Shown in pieces: positions 1-7,470 of a stretch of 64,000 bases of DNA; the first letter of the stretch is position 1, and every line of letters begins with the position of its first letter. Source of the stretch: a virus; the IMG/VR virus record IMGVR_UViG_3300021598_001506, positions 1-64,000 of that record; one strand, written 5' to 3'. The position numbers and the translations under genes are program-made. The notes beneath the pieces were generated by a model that saw only the letters and a program-made list of their open reading frames with translations, made no database searches and was not told the origin of the DNA.

Positions 1-36
1 TAAAGTCAAATTCCTTTATTACTTTATACTTTAATA

Positions 37-1296
37 ATGGCTACAACACCAAACACAAATGTTTCAAAACCTTCCCGCGATCAAATTAACGCATATCGCT
101 CAGACATGTTTGGACGTACCAAGGTCTCTGAAGGTTTTACTTTATTTGACGCCTCCCACAGATACAGTCAAAACGGAGACTTTAGCGATGTAACCTCTGG
201 TACCGCTTCAGCAACTCACATCCCAGAACAAAGCACAGCTGCTTTGACTATTGGAACTGCTTCTGGTGACAAACTTTATAGAGAAACAAAAAAGGTTTTT
301 TCATACCAACCAGGTAAATCATTACAGGTTTTGCAGACTTTTGTTTTTGCTCCAGCCAAGACAAATCTTCGTCAAAGAGCAGGATACTTCTCAATTCACA
401 ATGGTTTTTATTTAGAGCTTGATGGAACAACCATTAACTTTGTAAGACGTTCTTATGCAAGCGGCAATGTTGTCGAAGTTCGAGTTCCTCAATCTGAGTG
501 GAATGTAGACAAACTTGATGGCACTGGTCCTTCAGATGTACTTCTTGACTTAAGTAAGGCACAGATTCTTTGGTCTGAGTATGAGTGGCTTGGTGTAGGT
601 TCAGTTCGTCTTGGGTTTGCTATTGACGGTGTTTTTATTACTGCTCACCAGTTCAACCACGCAAACAATATAGACACGGTTTATATGACTACCGCTTCAC
701 TTCCCTGCAGATATGAAATTGAAAATACAGGGACTACTGCTTCATCAAGCACAATGAAGCAAATCTGTATTTCAGTTATTTCTAACGGTGGGTATCAAAA
801 GCAGTCAATCTCTTGGACAGCATCTCGTAATACAGCTGTTTCAGTTGGGACCACTTATTACCCACTCGTAGCAATAAGACTTGCAGCTGGTCGAGAAGAT
901 TCCGTTATTCTTCCAGCTAACTTTGCTGCACTTCCAACAACTGAGGGAAACTTTATTATTTCTCTTATTAGAAATCCAGCTTCAATAACTGGAGGAACTT
1001 GGTCTACTCATTCAAACGACAATGTTGAATATAATGGCTCAGCAACTTCTATGACTGGCGGAACTGTTGTTGGAGAGTATTTCTTAGCTGGAGGTTCTGG
1101 TCCAGGTGGTTCAGGCAAAAGCTCTGCTGCCGTTGGTCTTGATATCAATGGGCTAGCAAACTTTGCTTTACAGATTGGAAGAACTAATGCATCAAGCGTT
1201 GGCGGTCCAGTAAGTGATGTTTATGTTGTAGCAGCCAGAACTGTGTCTGGCACTGGAAGCCTTGTAGCTTCAATTTCTTGGTTTGACTTACTCTAA
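37..1296 (+). CDS. Virion structural protein, paralogue of the C-terminal part of the 2032-aa fibre protein
   Basis: A 419-aa protein without a signal peptide. Residues from about 85 onward follow the order of segments near the end of the 2032-aa protein at 44451-50549: a stretch around 'FSYQPGK' (there 'FRYQSGK'), then 'RVPQSEWNVD' (there 'RVPQSQWNID'), then a Tyr/Trp-rich 'GVGSVRLGF' (there 'GAGKIRFGF') and a similar ending. The function is inferred from that paralogy: a tail or baseplate component with a beta-rich fold, specific role unknown. It begins 36 bases after the window edge behind a TATACT hexamer at about 23-28. The start ATG has no strong ribosome site. Confidence 0.6.
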   Translation: MATTPNTNVSKPSRDQINAYRSDMFGRTKVSEGFTLFDASHRYSQNGDFSDVTSGTASATHIPEQSTAALTIGTASGDKLYRETKKVFSYQPGKSLQVLQTFVFAPAKTNLRQRAGYFSIHNGFYLELDGTTINFVRRSYASGNVVEVRVPQSEWNVDKLDGTGPSDVLLDLSKAQILWSEYEWLGVGSVRLGFAIDGVFITAHQFNHANNIDTVYMTTASLPCRYEIENTGTTASSSTMKQICISVISNGGYQKQSISWTASRNTAVSVGTTYYPLVAIRLAAGREDSVILPANFAALPTTEGNFIISLIRNPASITGGTWSTHSNDNVEYNGSATSMTGGTVVGEYFLAGGSGPGGSGKSSAAVGLDINGLANFALQIGRTNASSVGGPVSDVYVVAARTVSGTGSLVASISWFDLL

Positions 1297-1337
1297 ATAA
1301 CCTGGACTTTTTTCACTTTCTCTGATAGCGTCGAGCT

Positions 1338-2417
1338 ATGGAGAGTTGGCAAAAGCTACTGAGGTCAGACACCCCTCTAACCTCTTATGTAGAGATGGAC
1401 AGTCTTACGCGGGATTTGGTCCGTCCCTTCGATTACGAAACAAACGGTTCTTCAACCTTTCACCCGTTTGTTCTTCCAGAACTTCCTAGTGAGTTCAACA
1501 TTGGTGTAATCGTCGGAGCCTCTGGGACAGGCAAGTCAACTCTCCTTCAATCTTTTGGAAATCCAGTAGTCCCAGAATGGGACTCATCTAAATCAATCGC
1601 TTCACACTTTGAAAACCCAGTAGATGCAAATGAAAGACTTTCGGCTGCTGGATTGATGTCAGTACCTGAGTGGGTTAAGCCATACAACGTTTTGTCTAAT
1701 GGTCAGAAGTTTCGAGCTGACTTAGCAATATCTTTGCAAAGTGGTGCTGTCATTGACGAGTACACCTCAGTAGTGGATAGAAACGTAGCCAAGGCTGCTT
1801 CAACATCAATGTCTAAATACATCCGTCGCAACAACATAAAAGGAGTCGTACTGGCTACAGTCCACCGAGACATCCTTGAGTTCCTTGAGCCAGATTGGGT
1901 CATAGACACCGACCGCGGCGAGTGGACCTCAGGAAGGTATCTTCAACGACCTGAACTGGTTCTCGACATTTACCCTGCCCACAACAGCGTTTGGAGCTAC
2001 TTCGCTTCGCACCACTATCTCTCGCAGCAACTCAATAAAGCCTCACACAGCTACGTGGCTATCTGGGAACAACAGCTAGTTGGTTATGTAGCATCCATGA
2101 CTTACCCTTCAGGTACCGTACAAAATGCATGGCGTGAACATCGCTTAGTTGTGCATCCTGATTACCAAGGACTTGGTTTTGGACCAAAGATTTCTGAAGC
2201 AGTTGCTCAACATTACTTAAGCAATAATAAAAGATATTTTTCTAAGACTTCTCATCCTCGTTTAGGAGAATACAGAGACACTTCTCCACTGTGGAAACCG
2301 ACTTCAAAAAATCACATGAAGCGTTCAGATGGACGTATACATCGTGAAAACATGCGGTGGGAATTAAATCCAAATCGATGGTCATATTCTCATGAATACA
2401 TCGGCGAAAATAACTAA
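1338..2417 (+). CDS. ABC-type ATPase fused to GNAT acetyltransferase (COG2401-like)
   Basis: This 359-aa protein has two domains. The N-terminal half is a soluble ABC ATPase: Walker A GASGTGKST at residues 60-68, a signature-like LSNGQKFRADLA at 119-130, Walker B AVIDE at 137-141 and an H-loop His at about 176. The C-terminal half (about 215-355) is a GNAT acetyltransferase with the acetyl-CoA loop QGLGFG at 277-282. This order matches COG2401, ABC ATPases fused to a predicted acetyltransferase. No membrane segment is seen, so transport is unlikely; the substrate is unknown. The last 26 bases overlap the longest reading of the next gene. Confidence 0.8.
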   Translation: MESWQKLLRSDTPLTSYVEMDSLTRDLVRPFDYETNGSSTFHPFVLPELPSEFNIGVIVGASGTGKSTLLQSFGNPVVPEWDSSKSIASHFENPVDANERLSAAGLMSVPEWVKPYNVLSNGQKFRADLAISLQSGAVIDEYTSVVDRNVAKAASTSMSKYIRRNNIKGVVLATVHRDILEFLEPDWVIDTDRGEWTSGRYLQRPELVLDIYPAHNSVWSYFASHHYLSQQLNKASHSYVAIWEQQLVGYVASMTYPSGTVQNAWREHRLVVHPDYQGLGFGPKISEAVAQHYLSNNKRYFSKTSHPRLGEYRDTSPLWKPTSKNHMKRSDGRIHRENMRWELNPNRWSYSHEYIGENN

Positions 2418-2736
2418 TGTGTTACAGGTCTACACTGACTATATGAGCGATATGAACTCTTCTGACTCTCCGCAAGAAGAGCCAAAAAAGGACTCTGTTG
2501 ATTTCACTCAACTAGAGATTGAGCTTGGCATGTCTTCTTTGGACGAAGATGCAGCTCAAATGCATGAACTTTTTAAGTCTTTAGTAAAGGCAGGATTTAG
2601 AGAGCGTCAAGCTCTTCGCCTTGTTGCTCTGATTATCACCGAGCATGATGTTTTAGATGAAGCAATAGTTTTTCAGTCAGACATTGATTTTGATGACTCC
2701 GATGAGTCAGAGATAGATTTCGACGAAGAAGAGTAA
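2392..2736 (+). CDS. Small acidic protein, unknown function
   Basis: A 114-aa protein with a strongly acidic C-terminus (DFDDSDESEIDFDEEE). The middle is predicted helical. I do not recognise a family. The start is uncertain: ATG 2392 overlaps the upstream gene by 26 bases, while ATG 2443 (MSDMNSSD) would begin just after it; neither has a clear ribosome site. It is followed after two bases by the GTG of the next gene, so the two are probably cotranscribed. Confidence 0.6.
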   Translation: MNTSAKITNVLQVYTDYMSDMNSSDSPQEEPKKDSVDFTQLEIELGMSSLDEDAAQMHELFKSLVKAGFRERQALRLVALIITEHDVLDEAIVFQSDIDFDDSDESEIDFDEEE

Positions 2737-2738
2737 TC

Positions 2739-3080
2739 GTGGAAGAGCAAGATCAAGATAGGTTTGACTATCTCTTCGAACTCCTCCTCGAGATGGGTGC
2801 TGTAGAGTTTTATGGCATATCACCTGATACAGGTGAAGCGGTCTACAAAATAACTGATGTTTGTGAAGAGTTGTTCCCCGAGCTTTGGAAGATGCAAGTA
2901 CAGCATGTAGGCGAGACCGCCAATGCACTATGGCAAAAAGGCTTAGTCGAAATAAACCTTACAGTTTCAGGTGAGACAGTTTATTTTAGAGAGCATAACT
3001 ATAATAAATATCTAGAATTAAAAGATTCCCTGTCAGTAGAGGAAAAATCTTTTATTCAAGTTTTTCTTGACGATATGTAA
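2739..3080 (+). CDS. Hypothetical protein, possibly winged-helix-like
   Basis: A 113-aa acidic protein starting at GTG 2739, two bases after the previous stop. A helical N-terminus is followed by 'AVYKITDVCEELFPELW' and a 'LWQKGLVEINLTVSGETVYF' segment. That looks like the helix and beta-wing pattern of winged-helix folds, but this is only a shape impression. No function is assigned. Confidence 0.6.
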   Translation: MEEQDQDRFDYLFELLLEMGAVEFYGISPDTGEAVYKITDVCEELFPELWKMQVQHVGETANALWQKGLVEINLTVSGETVYFREHNYNKYLELKDSLSVEEKSFIQVFLDDM

Positions 3081-3112
3081 TATTATGCTCCATACTCAAG
3101 TAGGAGGTAAAA

Positions 3113-3352
3113 ATGTCTTACGCAAGACTTTTTTCTGATGATGTTTATGTTTATGCACATTCATCAGGCGGAGTAGTTTGTCAAATGTGCAGCTTTGGCG
3201 ACATGATTGAAACTTTTTACAAAGCTGAATCAACTCAAGAAATGGTTGACCACCTCAAAGCCCATCAAAAAAAGGGTGACTCTATGCCATCAGATATCTT
3301 TGACAAGCTTTGGGCAGATGACGCCGAGAACTATCCAACTAAAAAGGCTTAA
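3113..3352 (+). CDS. Hypothetical small protein
   Basis: A 79-aa protein with a good ribosome site (TAGGAGGT) seven bases before the ATG. It contains two Cys in 'GGVVCQMCSFGD' and a helical middle 'TQEMVDHLKAHQKKGD'. The family is not recognised. Its 3' end overlaps the convergent minus-strand gene by 14 bases. Confidence 0.65.
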   Translation: MSYARLFSDDVYVYAHSSGGVVCQMCSFGDMIETFYKAESTQEMVDHLKAHQKKGDSMPSDIFDKLWADDAENYPTKKA

Positions 3353-3749
3353 CATCCTTTAACTTGTCAAAAGCTTCTTCAATATCTTTTGGCAAATTGG
3401 TTGGGATGATTGTGTTGTTTGAATGATTGTCACCCGAGTGTGGAGCAAAGAAGTAAGTTTTTCCTTGGTCATTCGAGTAATACTTTGGGTTTCTTTTGTT
3501 TCTCCATAACTCATCTGAAACTTGAACCCACTCATTTGGGTGCTCTGTCAAACTACGCAGATTTTCGTGTGCAAACATCTTTCTTAAAACTTCTGGCATG
3601 TAGTAGATGGTGTTCTCGTTGTGAGGATACTCAACGAAAGCATCCATCATTTTTTCGTAGAATTCTCTAATATGAGGCTGTTCTGCTGCTAAGTCCATCT
3701 CAGACTTAACGTGACGAAGCCACTCTTCTTTGTCATATTTAAATGCCAT
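3339..3749 (-). CDS. Hypothetical protein
   Basis: A 136-aa, mostly helical, Trp/Tyr-rich soluble protein beginning MAFKYDKEEWLRHVKSEMD. The family is not recognised. It overlaps the end of the upstream minus-strand gene (pyruvyltransferase-like) by 11 bases, so the two probably form one transcript. Confidence 0.6.
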   Translation of the reverse strand: MAFKYDKEEWLRHVKSEMDLAAEQPHIREFYEKMMDAFVEYPHNENTIYYMPEVLRKMFAHENLRSLTEHPNEWVQVSDELWRNKRNPKYYSNDQGKTYFFAPHSGDNHSNNTIIPTNLPKDIEEAFDKLKDVKPF

Positions 3750-4470
3750 TGTTATCCCTATTTCTCACGTTGTCGTTGTACCACTGTCTGCCTTCGACAA
3801 TACTATTGACGAATACAGGCTCACCTAAGTCTACCGAAGCAAACCAGTCATACCACTTAGGCAAACAGTCTATGTATGGTCCATCTAGCAGAGCAAATGG
3901 CACTCCATAAGCATGCGCAGTCATAGCAGCATGCATAGAGCCAGCTAGTACAAATCTTGCACCAGATATTTTATGCACTATGCGGATGGTGTCGTCAAGA
4001 GTTTCAACTACTGCACTATAAATTTCATCTGCTCCATACTCATGAGCAGTAAATTCATTATATTCAGACGGGTCTTTTAGGTGGCGCATTACAAATGCCA
4101 AACCATTGGGTTGGGCTTTTGTCAGTAGTTCAGGAAGAACATAGGCAGGGTCTCTTGAAACTTCAACGTCTATCCCATGTCTTGCTAACTCAGCTTGAGT
4201 GTTTGGACCACGCACAGTCCTAAACTCGCACAGTTCAACAAGACTTCTATCTAGTTCTTCACCTCTCCACCCACATGTAATAAAAACTGGTTTTAATCCA
4301 ATTTTTAAACTTTCTTCTATTATTTCATTACATATAACGCTTCCCAAAGGAAAGTACATGTGGTCTTGGTTTTCTGCCCACATCTTATAAATAGAGGGTG
4401 GCGTTATTAACTCAGCCAGCGCATTGCCATAGTTCCTGACAACGCCATCCATCTTCCACTCGTATATCAC
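3739..4470 (-). CDS. Polysaccharide pyruvyltransferase-family protein
   Basis: A 243-aa protein resembling the PS_pyruv_trans family (PF04230, CsaB/WcaK-like), which transfers pyruvate ketals to cell-surface sugars or related groups. Family-like features are 'NYGNALAELI' near the N-terminus, 'RGPNT' (about 88), 'DPAYVLPEL' (about 107), 'RHLKDP' (about 129) and the C-terminal helix 'GARFVLAGSMHAAMTAHAYGVPFAL' region (from about 169). It is shorter than many cellular members. It probably modifies a host or virion glycan, but the acceptor cannot be read from sequence. It is transcribed away from the cytidylyltransferase pair. Confidence 0.7.
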   Translation of the reverse strand: MIYEWKMDGVVRNYGNALAELITPPSIYKMWAENQDHMYFPLGSVICNEIIEESLKIGLKPVFITCGWRGEELDRSLVELCEFRTVRGPNTQAELARHGIDVEVSRDPAYVLPELLTKAQPNGLAFVMRHLKDPSEYNEFTAHEYGADEIYSAVVETLDDTIRIVHKISGARFVLAGSMHAAMTAHAYGVPFALLDGPYIDCLPKWYDWFASVDLGEPVFVNSIVEGRQWYNDNVRNRDNNGI

Positions 4471-4528
4471 CCAACAACCCTACCCTCTCTCCCCCACCTT
4501 TATTTCTCGCAACGCCGATGCTTTTAAA

Positions 4529-4548
4529 GGAACGAGAGCCCGGAAAAT
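4529..4548 (+). repeat. Repeated 20-bp motif, copy 1
   Basis: The sequence is GGAACGAGAGCCCGGAAAAT, one mismatch from the consensus GGAACGGGAGCCCGGAAAAT. It lies 24 bases before the ATG at 4573, in the divergent gap between the minus-strand pyruvyltransferase-like gene and the plus-strand gene. A TATGAT hexamer follows at 4561-4566. Confidence 0.75.
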
Positions 4549-4572
4549 CAGATTCTCAACTATGATAAAGAC

Positions 4573-5322
4573 ATGGCAAAAGATAAAGACGAAGTAGTTG
4601 TTTATTGGGGACCTCCCTATCGAACAGGCTCCGATCACATGATTGATTGGAACATGTTCTACACAGACCCTGAAGAACTTCTACCTGATTTTAAAAAGGA
4701 CAGAATCAAAGAAATTCGTCAGAACAGTATTGCCTACTGCCCTGCTTTTAATGACAACTACAAAAATACGTTCATTGTTAGAAATGTAGTTGACAGTAAG
4801 TTCACATGGAACGACCAAGAGAAGAAGTGGGAGATTCCCACAAAGTATCAAGTCCACCCAGCTTTAGATGTTCGCATGCCTTATATGAATAATAGAATGG
4901 CAATCATTACCTCTTTGGTTTGGCTCTTTGTATGTGAAGAGTCTTTGGAGATGGAAATTATTCCTCCTTACATGCATCAGACAGAGGCGTCAAAGTATGG
5001 AGTTATTACTTCAGGCAAGTTTGATATCGGCAGTTGGTACAGACCAATTCTTGCTGAATACCTTCTTTGGGAGGGTGTAGACAGACTGCAACTTAAAGAG
5101 AATGAGCCTTTGTTCTACATCAGATTTAATACTGACAAAAAGGTAGTTTTAAAGAGGTTTGCTAACACAGAGGAAATATACAAGCACACAGTTTCTATTG
5201 TTCAAACCAAGTACATTTTTGGAAAGCTTCCAGCTCTTGACAAGCTTTACAACTACTTTGCTAGAACACAAACAAAAGACATCATGTTGAAAAAGATTAA
5301 AGACGCGGTGATTGATAAGTAA
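4573..5322 (+). CDS. Conserved phage-type hypothetical protein
   Basis: A 249-aa soluble protein rich in Trp, Tyr and Pro ('VVVYWGPPYRTGSD' at the start, 'AYCPAFNDNYKNTF' at about 53, 'YMHQTEASKYGV' at about 138). It resembles uncharacterised proteins I associate with T4-like aquatic phages, but I cannot name a family. The C-terminus is basic and helical. The stop overlaps the ATG of the cytidylyltransferase gene (TAATG), which suggests translational coupling. Confidence 0.65.
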   Translation: MAKDKDEVVVYWGPPYRTGSDHMIDWNMFYTDPEELLPDFKKDRIKEIRQNSIAYCPAFNDNYKNTFIVRNVVDSKFTWNDQEKKWEIPTKYQVHPALDVRMPYMNNRMAIITSLVWLFVCEESLEMEIIPPYMHQTEASKYGVITSGKFDIGSWYRPILAEYLLWEGVDRLQLKENEPLFYIRFNTDKKVVLKRFANTEEIYKHTVSIVQTKYIFGKLPALDKLYNYFARTQTKDIMLKKIKDAVIDK

Positions 5323-5771
5323 TGGAATCTTCTCTACTAGAGCTGGAAAGACTCTTTAAGCCCAACAAGGTTGGGTTCACTGCCTCATGCTTTGACCTAC
5401 TTCATGCAGGACACATTTTGATGCTTGAAGAAGCAAAGACAGTCTGCGACCACTTGATAGTTGCCCTGCAGACTGACCCAAGTATTGATAGACCCGAAAA
5501 GCGAAAGCCAATCCAATCTTTGGTTGAGCGTCAGATTCAGTTAAAAGCAGTTAGTTATGTAGATGAGATTATTGTTTATCAAACAGAAGAAGACCTGCTC
5601 AACCTGCTAAAAACCCTGCCTATTGATGTTCGTATCATCGGGGAGGACTACGCAGGTAAAGACTTCACTGGACGTGACTGGTGCGCAACTCACGGTATAG
5701 AGATTTACTACAATAGTAGGAAACACGAGTACTCCTCAACAGAGTTGATAGAGCGTATCCGAAAGGGTTGA
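5322..5771 (+). CDS. Cytidylyltransferase-like nucleotidyltransferase (TagD-type)
   Basis: A 149-aa protein of the HxGH nucleotidyltransferase superfamily, close to glycerol-3-phosphate cytidylyltransferases. 'FTASCFDLLHAGHILMLEEA' at residues 19-38 contains the HAGH nucleotide-binding motif (His28, His31). The C-terminal 'YSSTELIERI' corresponds to the family's ISTT-type motif. Expected chemistry: CTP plus a phosphorylated alcohol or sugar to a CDP-activated product. The length fits TagD enzymes. Overlapping the previous gene by one base, it is likely part of a small surface-chemistry operon. Confidence 0.8.
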   Translation: MESSLLELERLFKPNKVGFTASCFDLLHAGHILMLEEAKTVCDHLIVALQTDPSIDRPEKRKPIQSLVERQIQLKAVSYVDEIIVYQTEEDLLNLLKTLPIDVRIIGEDYAGKDFTGRDWCATHGIEIYYNSRKHEYSSTELIERIRKG

Positions 5772-5772
5772 G

Positions 5773-5988
5773 ATGAATTACAGAAGTATTGAAGCTGGTT
5801 CAATAGCTCAAGGGTGGGGAAGTTTTACTGCTCCAGCTCTAGAGAATGCTGTAACTCTATCTATTACTACTAAGTGTCCAGAAAAGTGGCTTCTTGTTGA
5901 TAGGGAAACTGGACAGGTGTATCAAGGCTCTTCAGAGGTAAATCCATATCTTTCTTCACAATATCTATGGAAACCTATAGACTCTTAA
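5773..5988 (+). CDS. Hypothetical small protein
   Basis: A 71-aa protein starting one base after the cytidylyltransferase stop. It reads as a short beta-rich domain ('WLLVDRETGQVYQGS'), with no motif I recognise. Confidence 0.55.
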   Translation: MNYRSIEAGSIAQGWGSFTAPALENAVTLSITTKCPEKWLLVDRETGQVYQGSSEVNPYLSSQYLWKPIDS

Positions 5989-6012
5989 TGTAAACCGATA
6001 TAGAAAGACAAA

Positions 6013-6474
6013 ATGAAAAAGGTTGTAGTAGGCGTTGCTTTAATTGTTTTATCACTTGGACTTTTAGTTTTTACCCAGCAGTCAAAAACAGATTGCGCAG
6101 AGATTTATGTTGACTACGGCCCGCTTAATGGCGGTGCAAAGCTCACCCAATGCATTGACATCGAGGGTGAAATTCCAGCTCTTGAAGTTTTAAAGCTTGC
6201 TAATCTTGAGATTCAAGGTACTCAGCAGTATGGCAATGCTGTTGTCTGTAGGGTTAATGAATTCCCCGATGCTTCAGTAGAAAGCTGTGAGGGGATGCCT
6301 CCAGAGAAGGCTTACTGGGCAATCTTGATAAAAGAATACGAACACTTCCCAAACCCGTTTGACTTAGTTGGCGAATGGGGATGGGCTCAGACAGGTATCG
6401 ACCAAATCACTATCCACAATGGTGATTCAATTGGTTTGGTATTTGCTAACAATGGAGAGGTTAAATTCCCGTGA
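6013..6474 (+). CDS. Membrane-anchored DUF4430/transcobalamin-like protein
   Basis: A 153-aa protein with an N-terminal membrane segment (about residues 4-21) and an exported remainder; Cys28 lacks a convincing lipobox. The exported part ('PALEVLKLANLEI', 'VCRVNEFPD', 'AYWAILIKEYEHFPNPFD', 'ITIHNGDSIGLVFAN') follows the pattern of DUF4430, the domain shared with the transcobalamin C-terminus: a helix, a short-strand core, a Trp-containing strand and a final GD turn. It lies directly upstream of a cobalamin adenosyltransferase, which supports a corrinoid-binding or uptake role. That role is inferred from context and remote similarity. Confidence 0.55.
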   Translation: MKKVVVGVALIVLSLGLLVFTQQSKTDCAEIYVDYGPLNGGAKLTQCIDIEGEIPALEVLKLANLEIQGTQQYGNAVVCRVNEFPDASVESCEGMPPEKAYWAILIKEYEHFPNPFDLVGEWGWAQTGIDQITIHNGDSIGLVFANNGEVKFP

Positions 6475-6629
6475 AAACTCTAACTCGTCCCACCGACATT
6501 ATTTCTGCTGAGCAGACTCAGGTAAGTCCGTGGGTGCAGTTTGCAGTAACACTAGGGTTTAACGTAGTAGCACTCTACATTTCTCATCAAATCACGTTGC
6601 AGGTGTGGCGTGCTATGACAGGACACTGA
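6471..6629 (+). CDS. Small membrane protein in the cobalamin cluster
   Basis: A 52-aa frame with GTG start at 6471, inside the end of the DUF4430-like gene, and a TGA at 6627-6629 that overlaps the ATG of the adenosyltransferase (ATGA-type). One hydrophobic segment is seen ('VQFAVTLGFNVVALYI', residues 22-37). The tight overlaps on both sides suggest a genuine coupled gene. The function is unknown; it could help a membrane assembly with the anchored upstream protein. Confidence 0.5.
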   Translation: MKTLTRPTDIISAEQTQVSPWVQFAVTLGFNVVALYISHQITLQVWRAMTGH

Positions 6630-7198
6630 TGGTAAACCTCACTCGCATCTACACCAAGACTGGTGACGATGGCACTACCTCGCTTGGAGATATGAGTCGT
6701 ACCTCCAAGAATGACCCACGTCTTGAAGCTTTTGCAACAGTAGACGAGGCTAACTCTTTTATTGGTGTTGCTATGTTGCATGTAGAGAGCCATGAGATAA
6801 AGACTCTCCTTCTTCGCATTCAAAACGAGTTATTTGATGTAGGTGCTGACTTGTGTACCCCTGTAATAGAAAATCCAACAACCGAAGCTCTTCGAGTTAC
6901 TGAGAAGCAGATTTACTATATCGAGACTCAGATTGACTACTACAACTCATTCTTAGACCCTCTGCGTTCTTTTGTTCTTCCATCAGGAACTGCTAGTTCT
7001 ACTCATCTTCATGTAGCTCGTACTGTGGTTCGTCGTGCAGAGAGAGCAACATGGCATGCAATACATCAGTTTGGTGACGGAGTAAATCTTTTAACTGCTC
7101 GTTATTTAAACAGGTTGTCAGACCTTCTTTTTGTTATGGCTAGGTATGAAAATCGCTCAGTTGGAGATTCTCTTTGGGAAGCAGGTAGGGATAGATAA
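6629..7198 (+). CDS. PduO-type ATP:cob(I)alamin adenosyltransferase
   Basis: A 189-aa enzyme that makes adenosylcobalamin from cob(I)alamin and ATP in the cytoplasm. The diagnostic N-terminal ATP site 'YTKTGDDGTTSLGD' (residues 8-21) is followed by 'EAFATVDEANSFIG' and by C-terminal helices containing 'RTVVRRAERATW' and 'RYLNRLSDLLFVMARYEN'. The length matches the PduO/MMAB family. I chose ATG 6629 over an upstream frame extension because it overlaps the preceding TGA and gives the canonical N-terminus. A likely beneficiary is a B12-dependent enzyme such as class II ribonucleotide reductase, not seen in this window. Confidence 0.93.
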   Translation: MVNLTRIYTKTGDDGTTSLGDMSRTSKNDPRLEAFATVDEANSFIGVAMLHVESHEIKTLLLRIQNELFDVGADLCTPVIENPTTEALRVTEKQIYYIETQIDYYNSFLDPLRSFVLPSGTASSTHLHVARTVVRRAERATWHAIHQFGDGVNLLTARYLNRLSDLLFVMARYENRSVGDSLWEAGRDR

Positions 7199-7308
7199 TG
7201 GCAGCTAAATCAGCTAGAGTTGTAAACGACAAAAGAAACAATGGAAAAGCTTTTAAGAAGCGTCCAAAAAAGTTTGATCAAACTAAGAGAAGATTAGTTA
7301 CAGCATAG
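7198..7308 (+). CDS. Small basic protein
   Basis: A 36-aa frame (MAAKSARVVNDKRNNGKAFK and a Lys/Arg-rich remainder) whose ATG overlaps the stop of the adenosyltransferase by one base. The strong positive charge suggests RNA or DNA contact. No family is recognised. The tRNA genes begin seven bases after the stop. Confidence 0.5.
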   Translation: MAAKSARVVNDKRNNGKAFKKRPKKFDQTKRRLVTA

Positions 7309-7315
7309 TTAAACT

Positions 7316-7387
7316 GCCCTGATAGCTCAGTGGTAGAGCAACCGCCTTGTAAGCGGTAGGTCGTCAGTTCAATCCTGACTCGGGGCT
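7316..7387 (+). tRNA. tRNA-Thr (anticodon UGU)
   Basis: A complete cloverleaf is visible. The acceptor arm GCCCTGA pairs with TCGGGGC (one G-T pair). The D-arm is TAGCTCAGTGGTAGAGCA. The anticodon stem ACCGC/GCGGT holds the loop CTTGTAA with anticodon TGT, and the T-arm contains GTTCAATC. It decodes ACA. CCA is not encoded. Confidence 0.93.
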
Positions 7388-7398
7388 CGATTACCCAA

Positions 7399-7469
7399 TC
7401 CCTGTTCGTCTAACGGCAAGACGCCGCCCTTTGGAGGCGGTTATCGTGGTTCGAATCCATGACGGGGAG
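7399..7469 (+). tRNA. tRNA-Gln (anticodon UUG)
   Basis: The acceptor stem TCCCTGT pairs with ACGGGGA, followed by a G discriminator base typical of Gln. The anticodon stem CCGCC/GGCGG holds the loop CTTTGGA with anticodon TTG, and the T-loop is GTTCGAATC. It decodes CAA. It lies 11 bases after tRNA-Thr and ends against the 3' end of the convergent minus-strand gene. Confidence 0.93.
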
Positions 7470-7470
7470 C

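Noticed and set aside
4529-4566. Repeated motif as a plain sigma70 -35 box
   Set aside because: The distance from the motif to the nearest -10-like hexamer varies between about 9 and 20 bases among copies, and two copies touch start codons.
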